From positions 6,144-11,145 of the forward strand of contig JANWXG010000002.1 in the NCBI GenBank assembly GCA_025057335.1: 5,002 nt of DNA. The letters are read 5' to 3'. Source of the stretch: a bacterium (GTDB lineage Bacteria > Armatimonadota > HRBIN16). A program made the position numbers and the translations under genes. Positions 1 through 4,481 of this stretch are shown in pieces. Within the stretch, counting starts at the first letter, position 1, and the number at the start of each line of letters is the position of its first letter. The notes beneath the pieces were generated by a model, which made no database searches, was not told the DNA's origin, and was given only the letters and a program-made list of their open reading frames with translations.

Positions 1-154
1 GCTGGTTAAACGCGGCGTCGTGACCTACGAGGAAGCGCTCAGCAAGGCAAAGGACATCAAGGAGTTCCACGCGCTGCTGGGCATGGACCAGCCGCAGGCA
101 GCTGGTCGCCCTAGTGCGCCCAGTATGGCGGGTGTCCGAGCCAGCGGCAACTGA
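1..154 (+). CDS. C-terminal end of a PilT/GspE-like type IV pilus motor ATPase (5' partial)
   Basis: An open frame enters from the left edge (codons in phase from base 2) and stops at TGA 152-154, giving 50 residues. The first 27 or so read as LVKRGVVTYEEALSKAKDIK followed by EFHALLG. This helical 'L-x-RG-x-x-(S/T)-x-EEA-x-x-x-(A/S)-x-x-x-EF-x-x-LLG' pattern is typical of the extreme C-terminus of PilT-type retraction ATPases, and similar ends occur in related PilB/GspE proteins. The final 20 residues are Ala/Ser/Gly/Pro-rich and look disordered. The Walker A/B, Asp-box and His-box regions lie outside the window, so PilT cannot be separated from other secretion ATPases here. If it is PilT, it would be a cytoplasmic hexameric motor powering pilus retraction. 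The next gene starts 12 bases downstream, so the two may be co-transcribed. Confidence 0.6.
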   Translation, partial: LVKRGVVTYEEALSKAKDIKEFHALLGMDQPQAAGRPSAPSMAGVRASGN

Positions 155-166
155 GAAGAAGAGGCG

Positions 167-1159
167 ATGTCGATGCAACCTCTGGCAAATCCGCCTGGAC
201 GCCGTGTGGCGGTAGTGGCGAACGGCACAGTGCCCGCGTCTGAGAGGCTGGCGCGCCAGTACTGTCGCGACCGGGCGGTACCAGAGGAGCAGCTCATCTT
301 GCTCCGATGCACCTCCTCGGAAAGCATTCCCGAAGGCGACTACCTCACCGACATCCAGGCGCCTGTGCGCCGGGCGCTGCGCGAACGCCAGCTGGTAGAT
401 AAGGTAGACTACCTGCTGCTGGTGAAAGGAGTGCCCATCAAGACCGCTCAGCGCGGCTTCTCGGTGGACAGCCTGCTGATGTGTATGAACCTGACGCTCT
501 CCCCCCGCAGCCGCAATCCCTACTTCGGCAAGCAGGAACCCTTCTCGTCTGCGCGTTACGGCGGACTGTATCTGGTCGCCCGACTGGATGGCTACACCTT
601 CGCTGATGCGAACGCCCTACTGGAACGTGCCCTGAAGGCGAGACGGGCGGACGGCTTGTTCCTGCTGGACATCAGTCCCTCTCATCAGCGCAGCGGATAC
701 GCGGCAGTGAACGAGGCAATGCGCCGTGCCGCGCAAGCACTACGACGCAAGCGGCTGCGTGTGATGCTGGACGAGAGCGGGGAGTTCATCGGAGGACAGA
801 AGGGGCTGATGGGCTACTACTCATGGGGCAGCAACGACCCCAAATACAAGAGGGAGCTGTATACAAGCAACACCTTCCTGCCGGGCGCGATTGCCGAAAC
901 CGCCGTTTCTACCAGCGCACGTACCTTTCTGCCTACCGACCAGGGGCAATCACTGATTGCTGACCTCATCAAGACAGGCGTAACGGGCGTCAAGGGCTAC
1001 GTCTCCGAACCGTACGCCGACGCCCTCTGCCATGCCGACATCCTGTTTGACCGCTACACCGACGGCTATACCCTCGTCGAGAGCTTCTGGATGGCGACGC
1101 CCTACCTGTTCTGGAAGGATATGGTAGTGGGCGACCCGCTCTGCGCTCCCTATGCGTGA
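167..1159 (+). CDS. TIGR03790-family conserved protein of unknown function
   Basis: This 330-residue protein matches what I know of the TIGR03790 family. The recognisable blocks are: RRVAVVANGTVPASERLARQ near residues 12-31, followed by a VPEEQL motif (38-43); DYLLLVKGVPIKT (81-93); GLYLVARLDG (133-142); GYYSWGSNDP (216-225); and a C-terminal block near 305-330 ending in VVGDPLCAP. No catalytic function is established for the family. Many members carry a signal peptide, but this one has none: residues 1-20 are polar with no hydrophobic core, so it is predicted cytoplasmic unless the true start differs. Two in-frame ATGs compete. GAGG at 161-164 is only 2 bases from ATG 167 but 8 bases from ATG 173, so 173 may be the true start, shortening the protein by two residues. 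The gene follows the PilT-like gene closely and has no promoter of its own that I can see. It ends in a hairpin that contains its stop codon. Confidence 0.85.
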   Translation: MSMQPLANPPGRRVAVVANGTVPASERLARQYCRDRAVPEEQLILLRCTSSESIPEGDYLTDIQAPVRRALRERQLVDKVDYLLLVKGVPIKTAQRGFSVDSLLMCMNLTLSPRSRNPYFGKQEPFSSARYGGLYLVARLDGYTFADANALLERALKARRADGLFLLDISPSHQRSGYAAVNEAMRRAAQALRRKRLRVMLDESGEFIGGQKGLMGYYSWGSNDPKYKRELYTSNTFLPGAIAETAVSTSARTFLPTDQGQSLIADLIKTGVTGVKGYVSEPYADALCHADILFDRYTDGYTLVESFWMATPYLFWKDMVVGDPLCAPYA

Positions 1160-1166
1160 TAGGGAG
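1146..1166 (+). other. Perfect 8-bp hairpin enclosing the stop codon of the TIGR03790 gene
   Basis: CTCCCTAT at 1146-1153 is exactly complementary to ATAGGGAG at 1159-1166, with a 5-base loop GCGTG. Two more pairs (1144/1168 and 1143/1169) can form beyond one mismatch. The TGA stop spans the loop and the 3' arm. No T-run follows directly (the next bases are AGCCTGTCC), so it is not a canonical intrinsic terminator. It may act as a weak or Rho-assisted 3' end or an RNA-stability element. The inverted repeat is seen directly; the role is inferred. Confidence 0.4.
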
Positions 1167-1241
1167 AGCCTGTCCAGCGTGAGCCGAGACCGCCCTTCCT
1201 TTTGACGCCAAAGCTGCATGTGCGGGAGCAGTATCGCCGTT

Positions 1242-1274
1242 CTCCTCCTTCCTGTTTATCCGATGGAAGGGGAG
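1242..1274 (+). other. 10-bp hairpin with one bulged base in the 1160-1374 intergenic region
   Basis: CTCC (1242-1245), a bulged T (1246) and CCTTCC (1247-1252) pair with GGAAGGGGAG (1265-1274) around a 12-base loop. The downstream bases are T-rich but interrupted (TCTTATGCATTCTCTT), so termination would be inefficient at best. It could be the 3' end of the upstream transcript. It lies about 48 bases upstream of the -35 of the next promoter, so it is not part of that promoter's transcript. Confidence 0.35.
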
Positions 1275-1321
1275 TCTTATGCATTCTCTTCCAAAATTTA
1301 TCAAAATATTAAGGAAAGCAC

Positions 1322-1350
1322 TTGATTTTTTTAAAATAAGTTCGTATAAT
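1322..1350 (+). promoter_or_regulatory. Sigma70-type promoter of the DUF2089/DUF4097 operon
   Basis: A -35 box TTGATT (1322-1327) and a consensus -10 box TATAAT (1345-1350) are separated by exactly 17 bases. The DNA just upstream (about 1292-1312) is rich in A and T runs, as in an UP element, and stands out against the GC-rich surroundings. The expected start site near 1357 leaves a leader of about 18 bases containing GGAGGTG (1361-1367), well placed for ATG 1375. An inverted repeat TTAAAAT/ATTTTAA (1331-1337 and 1349-1355) overlaps the spacer and -10 box and could be an operator. Confidence 0.8.
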
Positions 1351-1374
1351 TTTAAGTAGTGGAGGTGAGTATCC

Positions 1375-1767
1375 ATGTACTCGGTTCCTGTAAGGTGTTC
1401 GATATGTGGTGGGCAATTGCGCGTTCGGGAAGTGGTGTGCGAGGGCTGCAGCACGCAGATGCGCGGTGATTTTTCAATCGCCACTTGTCGGTATTGCGGA
1501 CTGGAACCCGAGCTGCAGCAGTTTCTGGAGGTGTTTCTTCGCTGTCGCGGTGTGTACAACTGTGTGGAACGCGAGCTGAATATCTCCTATCCGACGGTGA
1601 AGGCAAGGCTGGAGGCACTGCTGCAAGCGCTGGGGTTGTCGGCGGTCGGTGAGGAGAAGGCAGAGCGGATGGACGTAGCTGAGCGTCGGAAGGCGATTCT
1701 GGACGCGCTGGAGCGTGGCGATATGACGGCGGAGGAGGCAGCGGAGGCGCTGCGCCAGTTGCAGTAG
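1375..1767 (+). CDS. DUF2089-family zinc-ribbon/HTH protein, putative transcriptional regulator
   Basis: This 130-residue protein has three parts. Residues 8-25 form a zinc ribbon with CxxC pairs C8/C11 and C22/C25. Residues about 47-87 are a helix-turn-helix-like segment containing the DUF2089 signature FLEVFLRCRG (50-59), VERELNISYPTV (64-75) and RLEALLQALG (78-87). Residues about 103-129 hold a short helical motif, ILDALERGDMTAEEAAEAL, of the SHOCT-like type often found at the end of DUF2089 proteins. An additional CxxC (C38/C41, CRYCG) and two more cysteines (C57, C63) are present; C38/C41 replaces the usual segment between ribbon and HTH as I recall it. The start is supported by GGAGGTG at 1361-1367. 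The gene is first in an operon, 12 bases before a DUF4097 gene, a pairing common in bacteria. DNA binding is inferred from the HTH; the exact role of the family is not established. The family call is confident. Confidence 0.88.
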   Translation: MYSVPVRCSICGGQLRVREVVCEGCSTQMRGDFSIATCRYCGLEPELQQFLEVFLRCRGVYNCVERELNISYPTVKARLEALLQALGLSAVGEEKAERMDVAERRKAILDALERGDMTAEEAAEALRQLQ

Positions 1768-1782
1768 GAGGTGTGGTTCATG
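1766..1782 (+). promoter_or_regulatory. Shine-Dalgarno that fixes the DUF4097 start at ATG 1780
   Basis: AGGAGGTG occupies 1766-1773 and overlaps the upstream TAG stop (1765-1767). A longer frame could open at GTG 1771, but that codon lies within the Shine-Dalgarno itself. ATG 1780 lies 8 bases after GGAGG, the expected spacing, and begins directly with the conserved helical N-terminal motif. Confidence 0.8.
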
Positions 1783-2958
1783 AACGAAGAGCTGCGGCGC
1801 ATACTGCGTATGGTGAGCGAAGGCAAGCTGACCCCAGAGCAGGCGCAGATGCTGATTGAGGCGCTGATGGCGAAACCGGGGGGCGAGCGTGCAAGACGCC
1901 GAGGGGAAGACGCCTTTGAGGAGGCGATGGAGCAACTGCGCAAAGCGTTTCAGGGGGTGGACTGGAAGCGCATCCAGCAAGAGTGGCGGCGCATCAGCGA
2001 GGAGATTCGAGAACAGACCCGCCGGGGCTGGGAAGAGGCTCAGCGCGCCTTCCGTGGGATGGGGCGCTGGGATATCGACCTGCGTCTGGGCGCGGTGCAG
2101 GACGTGGAGTTCGACCAGACAGTGGATATTCCCGCAGGCGCTCGTCTGATTGTTCAGAACATGCTGGGCGATGTGCGCGTGCAGGGACAGGAAGGGACCA
2201 GCCAGATGCGCGTGCGTGCGGAGGGAGCTATCCGCGCGGAGGGTCCGGAACAGGCTAGTCGGGAGGCGGATGTCTGGGCGCCAGTGATTGAACAGCGTGG
2301 CGAGGTGGTTTTCGTACGCCTAGCGCGGGCAGGTCGGTTCGCCTCGGCGGACGTGGACATCACGGTGCCCGTCGGGGTTGCAGTGGAGATACAGTCTACA
2401 GTGGGAGATGTGGTTGTGGAAGGCACGCGCGCCGCAGCGAGCGTAGAGAGCGCTACAGGCGACATCACCGTGCGCGAGTCAGCGGGACGAATCGCCGCCA
2501 TCTCCGCCAGCGGCGATATCCATCTGCAGCGGTGCGACGCGGAGAATATCGACCTGCAAACCAAGAGCGGTGACATCGAGTGTGAAGAGTGTGCCTGTAG
2601 CGGCTTGCTCGGGCTGGTTGCCCGCACTGCCAGCGGCGACATGGAAATCCGTCGGCTGCGAGCGCAGCAGGTGCAGCTGAACTCGGTGAGCGGTGAGATT
2701 CGCCTCAGCCTTGTAGAGCCGTTTCACGGAGAGGCGCAGGTACAAAACATCAGCGGCGATGTGCTGGTAGACCTGCCTGCTGGCTCCGCTTGCTCAGTAC
2801 GGGTTTTCGCTCCGGATGGGAACCTGTACAATCATTTGCCCGTCGAAATGCAACGCAACGAGCGGGGCGAATGGGAGGGCACGCTGGGTACTGGCACGGA
2901 AATAGGCAGGTTGTCTATCCGAACGATAAACGGCGATGTGACACTGCGCTCGGTGTAA
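1780..2958 (+). CDS. DUF4097 (YvlB/LiaX-like) beta-repeat protein with SHOCT-like N-terminal motif
   Basis: From ATG 1780 the protein has 392 residues. Residues 1-30 form a short helical motif (ILRMVSEGKLTPEQAQMLIEA) closely resembling the C-terminal motif of the preceding DUF2089 protein. Residues about 43-93 are a highly charged amphipathic helical linker. From about residue 109 to the end there are regularly spaced 'S/T/N-G-D/E-hydrophobic' repeats: LGDV, VGDV, TGDI, SGDI, SGDI, SGDM, SGEI, SGDV and NGDV. The six intervals across VGDV to SGDV are 18-22 residues, as expected of the DUF4097 beta-helix/adhesin-like fold. I see no signal peptide or membrane helix, so it appears cytoplasmic or peripheral. 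Known relatives include Bacillus YvlB and enterococcal LiaX, the latter linked to cell-envelope stress signalling; transferring that role here is inference. It is the second gene of the operon from the 1322 promoter, and transcription ends at the 3001-3029 terminator. Confidence 0.87.
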   Translation: MNEELRRILRMVSEGKLTPEQAQMLIEALMAKPGGERARRRGEDAFEEAMEQLRKAFQGVDWKRIQQEWRRISEEIREQTRRGWEEAQRAFRGMGRWDIDLRLGAVQDVEFDQTVDIPAGARLIVQNMLGDVRVQGQEGTSQMRVRAEGAIRAEGPEQASREADVWAPVIEQRGEVVFVRLARAGRFASADVDITVPVGVAVEIQSTVGDVVVEGTRAAASVESATGDITVRESAGRIAAISASGDIHLQRCDAENIDLQTKSGDIECEECACSGLLGLVARTASGDMEIRRLRAQQVQLNSVSGEIRLSLVEPFHGEAQVQNISGDVLVDLPAGSACSVRVFAPDGNLYNHLPVEMQRNERGEWEGTLGTGTEIGRLSIRTINGDVTLRSV

Positions 2959-3000
2959 GGCTTTCATCGTAACCAACATAACTATAACCCCCTGACCTTG

Positions 3001-3029
3001 GACGCTGGTAACTGCCAGCGTCTTTTTTT
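3001..3029 (+). terminator. Rho-independent terminator after the DUF4097 gene
   Basis: GACGCTGG (3001-3008) and CCAGCGTC (3015-3022) form a perfect 8-bp GC-rich stem with a 6-base loop TAACTG, followed at once by seven Ts (3023-3029). It lies 42 bases after the TAA of the DUF4097 gene and closes that operon. No A-run precedes the stem, so it should work only on the + strand. Confidence 0.93.
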
Positions 3030-3048
3030 ACCCGCTACTCGTGAACAC

Positions 3049-3077
3049 TTGACAATTGGACGAGGGGTTGTTATCTT
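3049..3077 (+). promoter_or_regulatory. Sigma70-type promoter of the zinc-ribbon/polysaccharide-export cluster
   Basis: A consensus -35 box TTGACA (3049-3054) is followed after exactly 17 bases by TATCTT (3072-3077), which matches 4 of 6 consensus -10 positions. A start site near 3084 would give a leader of about 28 bases before ATG 3112. The promoter begins only 19 bases after the terminator T-run, so the two transcription units are cleanly separated. Confidence 0.75.
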
Positions 3078-3111
3078 AAACACGTAGCGTTTGGTCAAGG
3101 GGGTTCAACCA

Positions 3112-3876
3112 ATGGCACAGCCGACCCGTGCGGAGGTAGTAGAAGCGGAGCTACAGCGCATCATCCCTATCCTCGTCGTCGGTGTACTGGTGTTCCTGTT
3201 GGGGTTGTTTCTGGTGTACCTGTCCACGAAGGCGACGTGGATGCCGTTCCCCGTTGGGGTTATCGTTACCTTGGTGGGATTAGGCATTGCGGGCTACGGT
3301 GGGTGGCAGTATCTGCAGTTGAATAACCTGCCCTCTTATCGCGCCGTCTGCCCCTACTGTGAGCGCCCTACGCTGTTCCTTGCCCCCCCTACTGAAGACT
3401 ACTCCTGTGAACATTGTCATCGGGTGGTCGCTATTGAGGGGGGACAGGTAGTGCCGCCGATGGTGTTGGTGTGCCGCCACTGTGGTGCGCCACAGAAGGT
3501 GTCCCCTCGTGCGAAGATGTTCATCTGCGACCAGTGCAACGGGCAGAACGACCTGAAGCCTGCTGCACCCAAACCAGGGGTTGCCGCAGCCGTCGCTGCA
3601 GCACCAGACGAGAGCATAGAGTACACTACATACGACCTAGTGCTGGTCGACGCGGGACACAACGTCGAAGAGGTACTGGACATCCTGGGCGCGCTGCTGG
3701 CAGCACCGCGCGACCACTGCCGGGGTATCCTTAAAGACCTACCGATGGTGATTCTGGTAGACCTGCCACGACGCAAGGCGGATTCCTACCGTCGAATGTT
3801 GCGCGACGCAGGAGCTACCGCCGAAGTGCACCCGACAGGACAGTATCGCCCACCTGCGAGGCAGGAAAGGTCATGA
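3112..3876 (+). CDS. Two-helix membrane protein with double zinc ribbon and L7/L12 C-terminal-like domain
   Basis: This 254-residue protein has four parts. Two hydrophobic segments (about 17-37 and 46-64) should anchor it in the membrane. A zinc-ribbon region carries four cysteine pairs: C80/C83 with C99/C102, and C121/C124 with C139/C142. A low-complexity Ala/Pro linker (149-165) follows. The C-terminal domain (about 171-240) resembles the L7/L12 C-terminal domain: YDLVLVDAG (174-182), VEEVLDILGALL (185-196), and finally MLRDAGATAEV (229-239), which parallels the 'LEEAGAxVEV' end of L7/L12. The Ala-rich linker also recalls the L7/L12 hinge. The L7/L12 dimerisation domain is absent, so this is not the ribosomal stalk protein. 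ATG 3112 is preferred because AAGGGGG (3097-3103) lies 8 bases upstream; a TTG at 3091 in frame lacks such a site. Both helices precede the ribbons, so the bulk of the protein is probably cytoplasmic. Function unknown; a scaffold or protein-interaction role is inferred. Confidence 0.8.
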   Translation: MAQPTRAEVVEAELQRIIPILVVGVLVFLLGLFLVYLSTKATWMPFPVGVIVTLVGLGIAGYGGWQYLQLNNLPSYRAVCPYCERPTLFLAPPTEDYSCEHCHRVVAIEGGQVVPPMVLVCRHCGAPQKVSPRAKMFICDQCNGQNDLKPAAPKPGVAAAVAAAPDESIEYTTYDLVLVDAGHNVEEVLDILGALLAAPRDHCRGILKDLPMVILVDLPRRKADSYRRMLRDAGATAEVHPTGQYRPPARQERS

Positions 3877-3956
3877 GAGCGCCCCACATACCGCAGAATG
3901 CTTCTCCTCAGCAGCCTCTTCGGCGTTCGGGGTACAATACACGCATGGAGGCGTAG
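3873..3956 (+). CDS. Possible 27-residue ORF bridging two genes
   Basis: The ATG at 3873 overlaps the upstream TGA as ATGA, and AGGA (3863-3866) lies 6 bases before it, a fair Shine-Dalgarno. The frame runs to TAG 3954-3956 and encodes a polar, Pro/Arg/Gln-rich peptide beginning MRAPHIPQNASP. Its stop lies 4 bases before GTG 3961, and its last codons contain the GGAGG that serves the next gene. It could be a coupling peptide that carries ribosomes across the gap. Chance is a serious alternative for so short a frame, and the peptide resembles nothing I know. Confidence 0.25.
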   Translation: MRAPHIPQNASPQQPLRRSGYNTRMEA

Positions 3957-3960
3957 TGCC

Positions 3961-4209
3961 GTGTGGAAATTTCTCAACAGTTTTACTGTGCTCGCTGCAC
4001 TGTTGTTCGTCATCGGGGCAGTGGGTCTGGTGTCTGGCGCAGATGCCATCCGCGACCCGGGGCAACCACATGACCCTCTGCTGCCCCTATGGTATTTTGG
4101 AGCAGCGGTGTTGATGATTATCAACGCTGTGCTGTCGGTGCGCCATTACGAACACAAGAAGCGGTGGGAACAGGAGAAGTCGTCATCGAAGGAGGAGGCA
4201 CGTCGATGA
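3961..4209 (+). CDS. Small two-helix membrane protein, function unknown
   Basis: With a GTG start at 3961 the protein has 82 residues. It has two hydrophobic segments (about 8-25 and 43-60), a short Pro/Asp-containing loop between them, and a strongly charged C-terminal tail (RHYEHKKRWEQEKSSSKEEA, 61-80). Positive charges at both ends suggest both termini are cytoplasmic. GGAGG at 3947-3951 lies 9 bases before GTG 3961 and decides the start. An earlier in-frame ATG at 3898 has no Shine-Dalgarno and would add 21 non-membrane-like residues. The stop overlaps the next ATG (ATGA at 4206-4209), indicating translational coupling. I do not recognise the family. The operon context, with zinc-ribbon proteins and a Wza-like exporter, hints at an envelope role. 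Confidence 0.72.
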   Translation: MWKFLNSFTVLAALLFVIGAVGLVSGADAIRDPGQPHDPLLPLWYFGAAVLMIINAVLSVRHYEHKKRWEQEKSSSKEEARR

Positions 4210-4475
4210 GTGGTGTTGTTTGTGCGGAATGCGGTAAGCCGCTGGAGAAAATCCCCACGTGGCTGGCAAGTGTGCAGGTGAAGTTCACTTGCGAAGAGTG
4301 CCGCACGAAGCACCGTCCCCCCATCGTCATAGTGGATGACCTCCCCCCGCTCACCGAGGATGTCGCCGAGGACCTAGACGTTATCGAGCGCGAGGAAGGC
4401 ATAGAGACCACCTCCTTCGAGGAGGTGCTGCAGGAAGAAGAGAAGGGCGCCGAAGACGAGGAGGAAGAGGTATAG
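4206..4475 (+). CDS. Small zinc-ribbon protein with very acidic C-terminal tail
   Basis: The 89-residue protein starts at ATG 4206, overlapping the previous stop. GGAGG at 4194-4198, part of a longer purine run from 4189, lies 7 bases upstream and supports this start; an in-frame ATG at 4089 inside the previous gene is not credible. Residues 6-32 carry two cysteine pairs (CAEC at 6-9 and CEEC at 29-32) about 19 residues apart, a compact zinc ribbon with Trp19 between them. A hydrophobic/proline patch (PPIVIVDDLPPL, 38-49) follows, then a Glu/Asp-rich tail that ends in a run of acidic residues. No membrane segment or signal is seen, so it is probably cytoplasmic. The acidic tail could be disordered and mediate binding to basic partners, for example the basic tail of the preceding membrane protein. 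Family not recognised; function unknown. Confidence 0.75.
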   Translation: MSGVVCAECGKPLEKIPTWLASVQVKFTCEECRTKHRPPIVIVDDLPPLTEDVAEDLDVIEREEGIETTSFEEVLQEEEKGAEDEEEEV

Positions 4476-4481
4476 CGGGGG

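Noticed and set aside
990..1559. Long minus-strand open frame across the intergenic region and the DUF2089 gene
   Set aside because: It crosses a strong + strand promoter and overlaps two well-supported genes; its product is Arg/Ser-rich with no recognisable domain, typical of a shadow frame.
1889..2258. Two alternative + strand frames inside the DUF4097 gene
   Set aside because: They are embedded in a gene with conserved repeats and show no ribosome binding site or recognisable motif.
3091..3112. Weak hairpin TTGGT/ACCAA placing the GGGGG ribosome binding site in its loop
   Set aside because: The stem has only 5 bp plus 2 bp past an internal loop, too unstable to propose as an RNA thermometer or riboswitch without conservation data.
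3910..3938. TACAAT at 3933-3938 as a -10 box for the two-helix protein gene
   Set aside because: No -35-like hexamer lies 16-18 bases upstream and there is no extended -10 TG; the ATGA overlap and short gap favour read-through from the 3049 promoter.
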